Part shown: positions 50,201-60,355 of the stretch, piece after piece
How the letters are laid out: each line of letters opens with the position of its first letter
Numbering within the stretch: position 1 is the first letter of the stretch
Source of the DNA: Trichomonas vaginalis G3
Lineage: Eukaryota > Parabasalia > Trichomonadida > Trichomonadidae
NCBI RefSeq assembly: GCF_026262505.1
Contig: NC_067206.1
Coordinates: forward strand, 6,042,879-6,106,878
Direction of reading: 5' to 3'
DNA: 64,000 nucleotides
Translations under genes and position numbers: made by a program
Notes under the pieces: generated by a model
The model's database searches: none
What the model saw: the letters and a program-made list of their open reading frames with translations, nothing else
Told to the model about the DNA's origin: nothing

Positions 50201-53200
50201 TCTTTTACTAAACTGACTAAAAAATCAGAAATGAATTCGCAATAATCATCTGATAAATCACCTTTAAATGACCTCTCTTCTAAAATTCTTTGTACATTAA
50301 ATAACCATCTCTTGTAAATGTCTGCAATATGTGGTTTCACCAAAATCATTTCACTTTTATTTAGTTTAATTGATTTTGGTATTTTAACTTCTTCGCATAC
50401 TGTTTCAGGCATAATAGTTGCCCCTCCTGATATTAAATCAATAAATGAATATAAATACTGGGACGTGAAATAATTTAATGAATTCTTAAACACTAAGAGA
50501 AATTTTTCTTTTACAAAACTAAAAGCTTGCAAGTTTTCATCATTTTTATTAGCGTTTTCTGATTTATTTATTTCCTGTTCTGAAGATTTATCCACTTTTT
50601 GTGCATTACTTTGAATTGACTTTTTGAAAATCGAAATCATCATTGAGATTATTGATGAAATAAAAGTATGGTTCTTGATTACTAATTTTTCGTATTGTTT
50701 TGTGATATCTATTTCTGTGTCACATAGTTTGGAATATATGTAATTCCATATTTGTAAATTATATGGAAATCTTTGGAAGCATAAATTCAACAAAGAAATA
50801 TTTTGTTCCAAAAACATTTGGTCGAATCCATTTTGAATTAAACAAAGTAATGCTTTCAAAGAACATTCTTGGTTTGTTGTGAATGACAAACTTAGTAAAT
50901 CATTCAATGAAAATATGGTTTTGTCATCAAATTCTAACAATTTTAGTACAAAATAACTCTGTCTTTCACTTTGATGAGAAAAGTTTAGACAAAATGGTTC
51001 CAATGGATTGTCAATCAAATCCATTGAGTTACTTAATGACCAAACATTTGATGATCTGACGATCTGTGCTGTCATTTTCTTGTTTGTTGGAGAAAATTGA
51101 AGGAAATAAACATAAAAATCAATCAAGTTTTTGTAAAGCATTGAATTTTGTACTGCAAAAATCAAATAAATCAGTTGTCTGAAGAAATTGTTTTGGTTCA
51201 ATTTCCCAAAACTCAAGATGTCTTTGTGAGATGAAATAAAACTCGTAACAGTTTCTAGAAACTCGATGAGACTTTGATACGGCATTGTGGACCAGAATTC
51301 GAAGTCATTGAACACATTAATGAAAATTTCTGATCTCAAAATTTGGTTTTTCACCCAAAAAATTGACAATGCAAATTCTTTTGTCCATCCAACTTCACAG
51401 AAATTCGACATTTCTTTTAATATGTTGACGAAATGTTTGAAAAACATTTCGTAATCAATCTTGCATATGTCTGGGATCATTGCAATTATTCTAATATAGT
51501 CATCTTTGTTACTTTGATTGAAGTTTCCAAGTCTTTCAAACAATCTCATTATATTTTGATCATTTGAATAAAGAGAGTTAGCCGCATTATAGAGTGCTAA
51601 ACCAACTGATTTCATAGGTTTTAAAAGAATATTACTAGTACTAGGGATTTTGATATTTAATGCTTCTGATTCATTCATTGGTTTTGTAACTCCAAAAACA
51701 TTATTAGAAACTGACATCATAATTGCTGGAACTTCTCTGTTTCCTATTGTCTGCAAAAGAATTCCTTTTTCCTGTGATGAAACTGAAAACAAAATAGTCT
51801 TGTCAATGTAGAAAGATATCGTGTTAGATGATTTGTTATACAGCAAAATGATATTGTACCACTTTCCTATTTCAATTGTTTTTACAGATTTTCCATCAGG
51901 TGCAATTAGTTGATCATTGTGTATTGAAATAATTATATTGTTAAACATTAAGAATCCGTAGATTTCTCTAGACTGTTCATCAAATCTAATATTGAATGAT
52001 AGCATTGTGTAAATTGGAGAATTGTCTGGTTCCAGCCATCCAGCACCATGACCTGAAAAGAACTCAAATATAGGAAAGTCATCAACTGGTTGCATTAGTA
52101 GTTCAGATACAATTCTGACATTTTTGTCAAGAATTGTTTCGAAATCTGTCAATCTGACAAATCTATTGGTTATCAGTTTGATGTTTGGTATCTTGTCTAT
52201 TTGGAATCCGAGTTTTGTGTAAATTGGGAGGGCATAAGCACCTAAAAGATAGAGATTGTAGTTGGAATGTGTTGTGAATTCGTCACATAGTGGTACCAAA
52301 CTTGGAATAGGTATTGGATCTGTTGGAATAAGAGGTAAAACCAAATCTTGGATGTATTCTTTTTGGACTTTGAAGATAGGAGATGTTTTTGATTGTAAAA
52401 TAACCCAATCATCAAAGAAATGATTGTTTTCGTGCATTACAATAGTATTAATGAAGGTTAAAAATGGAATTATCCAACAATTTCCTTTATTTAGGCATCT
52501 TTGAACGATTGAGAAGCAGTCTCCATCTCTGAACATCCTGATTGTGTCAATTATGTGTTCAAATGATAGAATTTGGTAAAAAATTTCGGGAACATACTTC
52601 GAATCTAAGTTTTCAATGAAATATTTGAGGATATTTGTGTTATAATTTGTTTGCATGATATCAGTAACGTAATCAGTGAATTGATATTTGTAATTTTCTT
52701 CTACACATTTTATTAATTTGTCAATTAGCTGTGGAGAATGCTCTCCTATCCTGTAAATATCAAATACTGACTTGAAAACTAATTGAAATGGTTTTGACTG
52801 TTCAAGTTTTAACGCTAAATCTTTTGGAGGAGAATTTAAAATAATTTTTTTGATGAAATTAGAATCTCCGAAATCTTTCTGTGATATTTTGTCTTCTGTA
52901 ATCAACTTAAAAAAGAATTCCATGATATCATCAAACAAAATTCCATCTTTTATAGGAAATGAAATTAAACCAAACATTAAATTGATTGTTTCTGTAACAT
53001 TTTGGGGGGTAACATGTGCTACACATTTTAGAATGGTTGTAAATGCGTTAAATAATGGCAAATGAGTTAAAATAATTTGTGAAAACCAGTTTCGAGGTTT
53101 TATTTCATTTGCGTAATCTTCTGTGTATACTGATGATATTTCTGCAATGTAATTTAATAAATCCGTTCGTTTTTCGAGATCATTTCCATATAATGAAAAT

Positions 53201-54039
53201 AAATCGCAATAAATTTTCAAAACAATAGGGTGTATTGGATAATTTTTATCCTGCTCACCTAATGATTGAAATATTTTGGTAATTTTGAAAAAAGGATAAG
53301 ATTTTAATAAAAGGTGTTGTTTGTGCAAGAAATTATCATTATCTAAGAGTTGTAGATCTGTAACATTAAATGAAAGCTGGAAAACATTATAAACGAATGT
53401 GATTATGTGCAAAAAAGCGTTTTCTGGGATGATGTTTTCTGTCTCTTGAATTCCGACGATAAAATTAAGGACAGGGAAAATTGTAATAGCTGCATCTTTC
53501 TTTTTTATTGAAGAAATGAATTGATCAGTTTGAAAAGAGATTAATAAAGAACAAAGTTCGTTATAATGGTTTGATTTGATAAAATCGACAAACAATTCAG
53601 TAAATCTTCCTATATTGAGAAATTCGTCGCAAAATGATTCAACGGTGCATAAACATTGAAAGGCAGAGATTGATTTTTCTGAAAATATTGTTTTTTCGCG
53701 GATTTGGCCAATAATTATCTGACTGAGTTCTAACAACTTAGGTGTATTGGGAAGATCTCCAATCACTTGCCGAAAAAAAGGTATAGATGTCACTATCTCG
53801 CAAATGTAGTTTTGTAATATCAAGTGAAAGTCGGTGATAAAGGCATTATATAATGAGTTAGCTTCATTATGCTTGTCTTTGTACTTTGGATTTGGTGGAT
53901 TTTTTTGATAAAAAACGATAAATGATGTTAATGCTTGTGATAGTGTTGATATCTTTTCATCAATGCTTTGGATACTAAAATACTTTTGATCATCAAAAAT
54001 AAATGTATCCGACCCGCTTGAATTTCGTCGGAATAACAT
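47239..54039 (-). CDS. BEACH-WD40 protein (LYST/neurobeachin/LvsA type, 2266 aa)
   Basis: Large scaffold acting in vesicle fusion and lysosome-related trafficking. The start is placed at ATG 54039 (MLFRRNSSGSDTF), since an initiator TCACA lies 40 bases upstream (54076-54080) and the extra 40 residues to 54159 precede it. Order: long alpha-solenoid N-terminus; ConA-like lectin domain near residues 680-830 (SFNIRFDEQSREIYGFLMFN, FYIDKTILFSVSS); PH-like segment near 1570-1750; BEACH domain near 1770-2030 (SYPVFPRIVL, MRDLSKPVQ, ELIPDHFITPEVF, NWIDLIFGVKNS, FNPFSYSE); WD40-type C-terminus. A 6.8-kb frame with no break, a useful contrast with the Mavericks. Confidence 0.93.
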   Translation of the reverse strand: MLFRRNSSGSDTFIFDDQKYFSIQSIDEKISTLSQALTSFIVFYQKNPPNPKYKDKHNEANSLYNAFITDFHLILQNYICEIVTSIPFFRQVIGDLPNTPKLLELSQIIIGQIREKTIFSEKSISAFQCLCTVESFCDEFLNIGRFTELFVDFIKSNHYNELCSLLISFQTDQFISSIKKKDAAITIFPVLNFIVGIQETENIIPENAFLHIITFVYNVFQLSFNVTDLQLLDNDNFLHKQHLLLKSYPFFKITKIFQSLGEQDKNYPIHPIVLKIYCDLFSLYGNDLEKRTDLLNYIAEISSVYTEDYANEIKPRNWFSQIILTHLPLFNAFTTILKCVAHVTPQNVTETINLMFGLISFPIKDGILFDDIMEFFFKLITEDKISQKDFGDSNFIKKIILNSPPKDLALKLEQSKPFQLVFKSVFDIYRIGEHSPQLIDKLIKCVEENYKYQFTDYVTDIMQTNYNTNILKYFIENLDSKYVPEIFYQILSFEHIIDTIRMFRDGDCFSIVQRCLNKGNCWIIPFLTFINTIVMHENNHFFDDWVILQSKTSPIFKVQKEYIQDLVLPLIPTDPIPIPSLVPLCDEFTTHSNYNLYLLGAYALPIYTKLGFQIDKIPNIKLITNRFVRLTDFETILDKNVRIVSELLMQPVDDFPIFEFFSGHGAGWLEPDNSPIYTMLSFNIRFDEQSREIYGFLMFNNIIISIHNDQLIAPDGKSVKTIEIGKWYNIILLYNKSSNTISFYIDKTILFSVSSQEKGILLQTIGNREVPAIMMSVSNNVFGVTKPMNESEALNIKIPSTSNILLKPMKSVGLALYNAANSLYSNDQNIMRLFERLGNFNQSNKDDYIRIIAMIPDICKIDYEMFFKHFVNILKEMSNFCEVGWTKEFALSIFWVKNQILRSEIFINVFNDFEFWSTMPYQSLIEFLETVTSFISSHKDILSFGKLNQNNFFRQLIYLIFAVQNSMLYKNLIDFYVYFLQFSPTNKKMTAQIVRSSNVWSLSNSMDLIDNPLEPFCLNFSHQSERQSYFVLKLLEFDDKTIFSLNDLLSLSFTTNQECSLKALLCLIQNGFDQMFLEQNISLLNLCFQRFPYNLQIWNYIYSKLCDTEIDITKQYEKLVIKNHTFISSIISMMISIFKKSIQSNAQKVDKSSEQEINKSENANKNDENLQAFSFVKEKFLLVFKNSLNYFTSQYLYSFIDLISGGATIMPETVCEEVKIPKSIKLNKSEMILVKPHIADIYKRWLFNVQRILEERSFKGDLSDDYCEFISDFLVSLVKEQCGDWSSKSPRAIYIICQYSDFKIQEKFFVKYLDDIGKSSKKVLMALADSLAILANTKIDKVKNSLLPKEVLEFCQKNEKMSNIFIKFLILIFPYIDNDLYLIMYLIKPNINSLTISQTLLLLQNLMKRESSQSIDEFLDLVLKRAKKVVYFTGTFTDEQSRLETAIKLNEDLRKMENINNILEKCQISENLEIPEKIDINFIDVKRLIQNLYRIVSKNAIFVWYNLRTFYLNLNHYLKEQEKFICLKSYNSYQSMSQKNEILSYRMSPFCLPISCPCCIIPSPFPIYTPSSETQPNIVSPKTTMFGLMADFDINLEMYEYLPQKMFRVSGLFYTRESDLLNLFLSIYGDFNFSTNGRLIRLDTKVPCVIFTSAKSLTILTGAQLKEDNILSLLPVTPQSYTTLLESAFLNEYGEYGMFCGRIVLTINLQTLLTVRPFIYCCHLFSFEVFSATAGNFILVLDNSIQIPKLTQNYEVQNLEEITDKWVNGYISNFDYLLSVNYFALRSFVDLSSYPVFPRIVLSFKGQKDEQIPMRDLSKPVQINTDFDISAKKLMSRFSMQKFFHAENVSNPMIVSSLLVRIIPFCRYQWFINEGWDAGDRNFLSIPFHLTITAKTMYELIPDHFITPEVFENVNRFYLKNGTKFDTLLPNWSDSITNFVEKHRSFLEKNSTRLELNNWIDLIFGVKNSSKDDYNIFNPFSYSENADYSDKQKLDQQQNWTEMCGQVPKKVFNELHKKANFVGKQDYIGLSLVLNSPEYSRKIHICKQRCILEENNICLLTSEDFANACHISQSKNGLFVAVTFSISLVRCFMRSKDGNLLSLCCLRVTAPLKTEVCESCMIAVTICEDKIVFWSISSGSILKEVKLDNLNALTIDNDLNLVFVSSGSKIYQFTISGTFIRLFESNSLVSSICSFGCTFSFEERNLAVGSTDGIVRIYVYKDELNQLEQVRKERISKCPITRLISDPFNNNLFVFDTQSIFTSLDL

Positions 54040-54075
54040 TGGTGAAAAAAAAATTGACAACAATAAAAAATTTAA

Positions 54076-54080
54076 TGTGA
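54076..54080 (-). promoter_or_regulatory. Initiator (Inr) TCACA of the BEACH gene
   Basis: Minus-strand TCACA, fits TCAYW, about 39 bases before ATG 54039; decides the start choice. Confidence 0.45.
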
Positions 54081-54159
54081 AGGAAAGATTCCTGGTTACA
54101 ATAATCATTAATACATTCTTCGTAGATAAATGTATTTCCAAGCACACCTCATGTGCCAT

Positions 54160-54795
54160 TTACATCAATCTCAAGCCAGAAGTCAAAAACGTCATGATTT
54201 AAATTAGTTATCTTAAATCATTTCACTGCATATAGTAATATAAATTCAAAAAAAATACATTTTAAACACTTTTCATTCATTGGCCTACAATGATCCAGGG
54301 AATCATAGTCTCTAAATGTCGGCGAAACACCCCAAATTTTTTGGCTCTTTGTGCACTGACACTGTTAAAGGGCTGTGTTTTAACTAACTATTAATATAAT
54401 TCCAACAATTGAAATAGTTTCTAGTTATCATTCCACTGATTACCATATTCTTCTACTTTCTTTAGAGTAATAATAAACATAAATATTAAAGGCATTTAAG
54501 GATGTAAAAACTTATTTATCTTTTTATGCATTTAAAATAGTTTTGAATAATTATTTTGACATCATTGTGCACTATATTCCTATCAAACGAATCAAAATAA
54601 GAAAGCAAAGGTTGACTTCTAGATCTTATGTATGATAGAATTCTAGATCGTTACTGATTGTTTTTCTATCAAATGTCGCCTTTTTTTTCAAATATGGCAG
54701 ATAAATGATAGGAGAAAGAGTGGTATTAAGTGATAAAAGGTAGGGCATGGTTTTGTACGTTATTTTAAAAAAATAAATTTTCCCTCCAGGACGTT
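54160..54795. other. AT-rich intergenic region
   Basis: About 640 bases with no convincing ORF; ends at repeat R copy B. Confidence 0.55.
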
Positions 54796-55842
54796 AAGGG
54801 TGCACACGAGAGGATCATGTAAACTTCAGAATTTAGAACCTTATTTTAGGCATTATCTTGGCTACCTATTTAGGCTCGAAAAGCAAAAAATATCAAAAAA
54901 TACAACTTGAGTCCATTATGACCCTTTCATGGAGGTAGTTTTTATCCGCTAGTATTTTCCCTTTGAATCTCTTTACAATTCGAAATCAAATTCAAAACTC
55001 AGTAGAAGAAAGGAAGAATCGACTTACTACGGTTGTAATACGAATAAATACATATATTTAATTATTTTTATTTACATAATAATTGTTTGAAGCTCATATT
55101 CCAACAAATTTTTAAATAAAAACATTAAAATGTTGAAAATGTTCATATATTTTAATAGGGTTTTGGCACTTTATTGAGGAATTACTACATACATAGTCGA
55201 ACTGAACTTGATATTTTGAAATTTAAATTATTTATCAAAATTAAAATTTAACTTGAAATTTATAATTATTTAGTCATATTTTGCATAATTCTAAGTAGAT
55301 TTTGTAAAAAATCAAGAAAGAAAAATTTTAACGTGATTTATTTTTTCTTTTTTATAATAATACATATTATTATATAATTAACATATTCATAATGTTTCAC
55401 CCTTTCAAAAATATAATCCTCTTCCTCTCAAATAAACGTACATACGGGTGGCCTCTTTTTTCAAAAAATTAAAATTTGAAATTTTTTGGGCTCAAATATT
55501 AGAGATTTTTTCAACCTTCAACGATATATGTTGTCTATATCAGACCTCCTTTCTTTTTGATACTTAACATTGTTCCTAAATCTTAGCCGTTAAGGCTGTT
55601 CTGAAAATATTTTTTTTTCGAAAAAATTCGAAAAAAATTCTTAAAATTCAAAAATCCCTTAATTCCTGAGGATTTTGCAAAAAAGTTTTATACATGAACA
55701 TGTGTATATTATATGAAGTATATTGATAAGGTAAAAATCAAATTTTATTGCATATTCATCGAGAAAATAAACTAACGAATCCCTCAAAATTGAGAGGGTA
55801 ATCCTCCTCCTCTCAAATAAACGTACATACGGGTGCACCCTT
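54796..55842 (+). mobile_element. Interspersed element R, copy B (apparently full, 1047 bp)
   Basis: Begins AAGGGTGCAC and ends GTGCACCCTT, a 10-bp terminal inverted repeat. Nearly identical to copies A and C over their shared length; B and C match to about 55581. The last 260 bases repeat an internal block (TCTCAAATAAACGTACATAC at about 55430 and 55811). No ORF. No clear target duplication. Probably a non-autonomous DNA transposon. Confidence 0.75.
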
Positions 55843-56069
55843 CATATGACTTTACTCTGAAAAGGAAATTTTGTTTATTCTGGGTTAACATAGCAACAAA
55901 TAAATCAAGAAAGCTTAAGGATACTAAAAAAAATTACAACTAAAAAAATCTTTATGAAATCAATAAAAGTATTGACATTTTGATATTTTTGAATGAGATT
56001 TTTGAACGTGAACTTATTATTTGTACAGAAAAGAATGTTATTTATTAATTTATTAAATTCATATTATAA

Positions 56070-56648
56070 TTAACAATTGCAGCCACCCTGTTCGCCGTTA
56101 CTGTTACGGTTCTGAACTCTTGTAGTTGTTTCGATAATTTCTTCTTGATTAATGTCTAACTCAGCAATTTTCGAGAAGATTTCTGAAATCCCTTCGCCTG
56201 TTTTGGCTGAAGTTTCTCCAAATAGCGTAGCTCCAAGTTGTTGTGCTACATTCTTACCCATTTCTGTAGATATGACTCTTTCTTCAGTCATATCACATTT
56301 GTTACCGATAACTACGAATTTTATATTGTGGGGAGCTTTATCTGCTATTTCAGAGGCCCAGTCATCTAAGCTATCTAACGATTCTTTCTGAGTGACGTCG
56401 TAAACCATCAAGGCGACAGATGATGAGCGATAATACATTGGTGCGAGAGAACGGAACTTCTCCTGTCCAGCAGTATCCCATAATTGAAGACGTACCGGAC
56501 CGGAGGAAGTAGTAATTACTTTGGTCAAGAAAGCAGCGCCAATTGTGGCTGGCATGTTACGGTCAAAGGTGCCCTGAACAAAGCGGCTAAGAACACAGCT
56601 CTTTCCTACCTTGGTGTCTCCAACTAAGACAACTTTAAGCGATCTCAT
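56070..56648 (-). CDS. Rab GTPase, Rab5/21/22-like (192 aa)
   Basis: Small GTPase of endocytic/vesicle traffic. G1 GDTKVGKS at residues 10-17, effector-region TIGAAF, G3 WDTAGQEKFRSLAPMYYR, G4 NKCD, G5 ETSAK, and a C-terminal CNC prenylation end (GGCNC). Intact. ATG 56648 follows an initiator TCATA (56650-56654 on the minus strand). Confidence 0.95.
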   Translation of the reverse strand: MRSLKVVLVGDTKVGKSCVLSRFVQGTFDRNMPATIGAAFLTKVITTSSGPVRLQLWDTAGQEKFRSLAPMYYRSSSVALMVYDVTQKESLDSLDDWASEIADKAPHNIKFVVIGNKCDMTEERVISTEMGKNVAQQLGATLFGETSAKTGEGISEIFSKIAELDINQEEIIETTTRVQNRNSNGEQGGCNC

Positions 56649-57110
56649 TTATGATATTTAGAAAATCGTCACTTTTTCCTAAAAAATTTTCGATCTGTTG
56701 GTTTCATTGAATCAAATTTGCGATCTCAATTTAGGTTCTCCATATTGAGGGGATTGGAAACAAAAGAAAACATCCATTACACCAAATGGCGTACTAATTT
56801 TTGAGGGAGATATCCCCTTCCAATTTTTTTTTCGACATCAATTTTTTTTTCGACATCATTTGAAAAAGTAAGAACGGCTAGTCTGCATTAAAAATAACTA
56901 TAATTATCTTTATCTTTCATTGTTTGTGAATTAAAATATTAAAATAATCATTATTAGATTTGAAGCTCTTCATGAATAATGATCAAACTCTGCAATTCTA
57001 CGATATATGATATAATATAGTCAAAATAATCAAGTTATCATAGTTACAGGGATTGAAAATGAGTGTTTATGCAATTTGTCGAAGATCTAAATCTGCAAAA
57101 AGTGGCAAAA
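56649..57110. other. Divergent promoter region
   Basis: About 460 bases between the Rab and membrane-protein genes, AT-rich, with a duplicated tract TTTTTTTTTCGACATCA (about 56823-56860) and an initiator TCATA at 57038-57042. An out-of-frame ATG at 57059 opens a 44-codon upstream ORF overlapping the start of the next gene. Confidence 0.5.
56650..56654 (-). promoter_or_regulatory. Initiator (Inr) TCATA of the Rab gene
   Basis: TCATA immediately before ATG 56648, giving a very short 5' leader, as is common in trichomonads. Confidence 0.5.
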
Positions 57111-58031
57111 ATGCTTTTTTTGCTTTATTCATTTATACAATCATATGGATTCACGAGAGTTACACTAACCAAGGATCACCCGCTTGTTTATAATATTTCT
57201 AATCTGAAATTTTACTATTCTGTTGAAAATTCAAATCTTTCAGATTTTTCATTCGATATTACGAATGGCACATCTACAAATACATTCAAAAACATCAACC
57301 AGAGCAATTATTATGAAATTAAAGCAGATTCAGTCGTATTTAAATCAAATTCAGCCTCATATGATATGAATATTTTCGAAATTGATCCAAGAACATGCAG
57401 CGATATTTCTTATTCCCTTGGTCTAGAAACGTATATTTCGATTACTTCAACATTCTATTCAATAGATGATAATTTATGTTTCATTTTCTTCCAACCTGGC
57501 TATGTTTCTCGTGTCATCACCAACTGCGAGAGTGATAATCCCATGACAAGATGTATTGTTGAAGAATATGACGGAAATGGTGGAGGAAAAGCTGTACAAT
57601 GCAGAGCCAACTCTACTTGCTCAATTTCTGTAACAAACGGCTTCCTTATTACAGGCTATCCTCATGGAAATTACATAAACCTAACTACGCAGGTTATAAA
57701 CATTAAAGGAGAAGGTCAATCTTCAGTTTGTACGTATAACAAAGTAACTCACTACAATATCAACGGAATTGTTGAAATTAATGAATCGTCACATAATATA
57801 TCCTACTCCTGTCAAATGAAACCTCTTCAAATAGGTCTTGCAGTTATTTTAGTCGCAATCATGTTCTTTACGATCATTTGCGGTTTCCTTATGTATTACT
57901 TCTGTCGGCCAAACAGAGCTGCATACGAAAGTCCATCTGGAGATAAAAAGAAGCAAAAATCTCAATATGATTTATCTCGCAGACATAATAGCTTCAATAA
58001 TAGGCCAACATTGAACCAGGCTCTGCTATAA
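57111..58031 (+). CDS. Type I membrane protein (306 aa) with extracellular domain
   Basis: The start is placed at ATG 57111, which gives a clear signal peptide (MLFLLYSFIQSYGFT). An in-frame ATG at 57069 would add 14 polar residues. A lumenal/surface domain of about 230 aa with several Asn-X-Ser/Thr sites and about eight Cys follows; then one membrane span IGLAVILVAIMFFTIICGFL near residues 243-266; then a basic cytoplasmic tail (PSGDKKKQKSQYDLSRRHNS). Domain family not recognised. Surface or endomembrane location inferred. Confidence 0.75.
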   Translation: MLFLLYSFIQSYGFTRVTLTKDHPLVYNISNLKFYYSVENSNLSDFSFDITNGTSTNTFKNINQSNYYEIKADSVVFKSNSASYDMNIFEIDPRTCSDISYSLGLETYISITSTFYSIDDNLCFIFFQPGYVSRVITNCESDNPMTRCIVEEYDGNGGGKAVQCRANSTCSISVTNGFLITGYPHGNYINLTTQVINIKGEGQSSVCTYNKVTHYNINGIVEINESSHNISYSCQMKPLQIGLAVILVAIMFFTIICGFLMYYFCRPNRAAYESPSGDKKKQKSQYDLSRRHNSFNNRPTLNQALL

Positions 58032-58331
58032 ATCCTTTGTTATTTGTTTATAGAGAATATATCTGTAATTTTTGTTATATTAAATTCATCTTTTTATTTT
58101 TTCAAACTTTTTCGGGAATTTCATTTCATATCGCGTTTATTGAGCAATGTAATGATAATCATAAAACAAATTATCATTTATATTAGTCGATATTTTAACA
58201 TAACTAAGTCAACAAGTGACATCATAGTTTTATGATATGTGTTTCTATGATAAATCATTAAGAATAAATATAAATTTTTAATAAAAAAAAAATAAAATAA
58301 AAATAAATAAAATAAATGATTATCTACTTAA
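58032..58331. other. AT-rich intergenic region
   Basis: About 300 bases, A/T-rich with an A-run near 58285. No gene seen. Confidence 0.55.
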
Positions 58332-58433
58332 TTTCCACGGATTAATCGATACAACTCTTCGATCTTATTTTTCTGTTCTTCGATCTTCCTTTTCTGTTCT
58401 TCGCTCTTCCTTTTCTGTTCAATCATCTTCCTG
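58332..58433 (-). pseudogene. Coiled-coil C-terminal gene fragment
   Basis: Minus-strand frame with a three-fold KIEEQKRK-type repeat (KSEEQKRKIEEQKNKIEEL) and a stop near 58332. The upstream part is lost or scrambled around the 58525 hairpin. Looks like the tail of a decayed coiled-coil gene. Confidence 0.4.
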
Positions 58434-58524
58434 TTGGCGCTAATCCTTCTGAGTATTTTGTTGAGTTCGTTTTTGAATAGCTTGCACTTTTTTCAAAGAA
58501 TGTTAAACATCGAATTTCAATTCG

Positions 58525-58585
58525 AGAAAGGAGATTACAAATGCAGGGTAAAGGAACAATACCCTGCATTTGTAAACTCCTTTCT
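58525..58585. repeat. Solitary long hairpin
   Basis: AGAAAGGAGATTACAAATGC (26-bp stem in all, one mismatch) around a 9-base loop AAGGAACAA. Same size class as the arrayed hairpins. Confidence 0.85.
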
Positions 58586-58885
58586 TGTAAAACCTTCCTC
58601 CAAAAAAATATAAAGATCACATTCTTCTTAAAACTCTCAAAATCTCATTATTTCAATCTTATAATCATAAATAAACATACTCTTTCTATCTAATATTTCT
58701 CTATTCCTTAATTTTCTTATGAAATTTGTTATTTTTTATTTAATTTTTAAAATTTTCAATTTCTTTTGGATAATTTTATTCAATTTTATGATAATTTATT
58801 CTATTCTCAGTATATAATAATATTGTTCATTTTTATTTTTTTAATTTTTCAATGCATACGATAATTTTTAATTCAATTTTTAAAC

Positions 58886-59953
58886 GAATGTTTTGATGGG
58901 ATGAGCTTACTGAGCATAGGCTCATCCCATCAAAACATTCCCTTAAAAACTCTGGCCTTCATCGAGGCCAGAGTTTACAATTCATCAGCTCAGAGCCAAG
59001 TTCCTCGACGGTCGTCCTCATTAGGCCCGATCCGAGAGGAACTTGGCTCTTCATTAAAATCACAAGCTCTGGCCATTGCTAAGGCCAGAGCTTCGCAAAC
59101 CATCCTCGGGGCCGGTTTCCTCAAAGACCGCCCTGATTCGGGGCGGCCGGAGAGGAAACCAGCCCCGAGAGAGTTCCCATACGAAGCTCTGGCCCAAGCA
59201 AAGGCCAGAGCCTGCAAATACAATCCTCAGGGCCGAGTTTTGCGATGATCGTCGATCATGTCGACGGTCTCGCAAGAACTCGGCCCTGAAAGACATACAA
59301 ATACAGGCTCTGGCCCTAGCAAAGGCCAGGGCTTCGCTTACTGTCCTCAGGGCCGGCTTTCTCAAATGCCGTCCTGATCTAGGGCGGCAGGAGAGGAATC
59401 CGGCCCTGGGAACATCCAAATACGAAGCTCTGGCCCAAGCAAAGGCCAGAGCCTGCAAAATACTCAATGTTCAACAATTACAAATCTCATGTCACCCAGA
59501 AAGCTATGAAGGAAGCCCTTTCTCTAGGTTAGGACTTCCTTCATAGCTTTCTGGTACTGAGTGGAGTGGTTTTGGCTTCCATTGCCGCTCACTCCAGTAA
59601 GATCACGAGATTGTACAAAAGCCACGGCAAGTGCATTCCAACACCATAAATACACTTGCCGTGGAATACGGTGCGAGTGCCTGCTGCTTCAACCGAGATT
59701 TGCAGCAGACACTCGCAATGATAACTAAAATTCATCATAAAGCTGGGAAATGGCCTTTTCTCAAGGTCAAAGCCCATTTCTCAGCTTTATGATATTGAAA
59801 CGAACATTTTGAGAGGTTATTACTGTTTTTCCCGGAATCATCTTGAGATTCCGGGAAAGTCATAGCAAGTGTAATCTATTAGCATAGATACACTTGCTAT
59901 GACACATATATGCTAGCATCTGCTGCTTACTCCCAAATAAGTAGCAGATGCTC
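58886..59953. repeat. Chain of about 17 hairpins (1.07 kb)
   Basis: Opens with a 21-bp stem (GAATGTTTTGATGGGATGAG). Then two kinds alternate with about 120-bp period: a short one GCTCTGGCC-8 nt-GGCCAGAGC (59071, 59190, 59310, 59427) and a long one of type CAGGGCCGG.TT.CTC with a 24-29 nt loop (59108, 59226, 59354). Then single, unrelated hairpins follow: CAGAAAGCTATGAAGGAAG (59499), CCACGGCAAGTG (59619), CTGCTGC/GCAGCAG (59680), CATCATAAAGCTGGGAAATG (59732), TCCCGGAATC (59837), GTCATAGCAAGTGTA (59861) and GCATCTGCTGCTT (59914). GC content is far above the surroundings. ORFs here on both strands follow from the symmetry. Confidence 0.9.
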
Positions 59954-60355
59954 GGCATCACATCTTGAGATCCTTATTATCTGCGTATTTTTCATTTTAA
60001 TATATATAAATGTGTGTGTCTAACACAAGTCTATATGCGCCATGTAAAATATACACTAATACACACATATTGATCATAATTAATAAGATATCAAACTATA
60101 AAACTGAGATATTATATAAACTATATGTATTATTATTATATAGGTACCATACTATAAGGTCATATGAATATTATTGAAATTAGACACACTTTATATAATT
60201 TTATAATGTGAATAACTTGGGTCATAATTTTTTACGTAATTCCTACACAAAATGATCGGCATTACCCTAGTATATCTGCGTGCAAAATACCAAGGAACAA
60301 ATCAAATACTCACCATATCTTTTTTTAAAAAGGTCCAATCGGTGTATGGTGATTT
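59954..60355. other. AT-rich region
   Basis: About 400 bases, with TATA/TG-rich microsatellite-like stretches (TATATATAAATGTGTGTGTC). No gene seen. Confidence 0.5.

Noticed and set aside
54040-54159. 40-residue N-terminal extension of the BEACH protein
   Set aside because: It precedes the initiator-like TCACA and is low-complexity; ATG 54039 is preferred.
57059-57180. Intron in the membrane-protein gene (ACTAACCAAG near 57165)
   Set aside because: The segment resembles the trichomonad branch/acceptor motif, but no GTATGT donor is seen and the frame with signal peptide is already complete.
58901-59546. ORFs of 115-156 aa on both strands with ALAKARA-type peptide repeats
   Set aside because: They are read through a GC-rich chain of hairpins; open frames occur on both strands because of the palindromes and shift frame between units. 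No start context or codon bias supports a protein.
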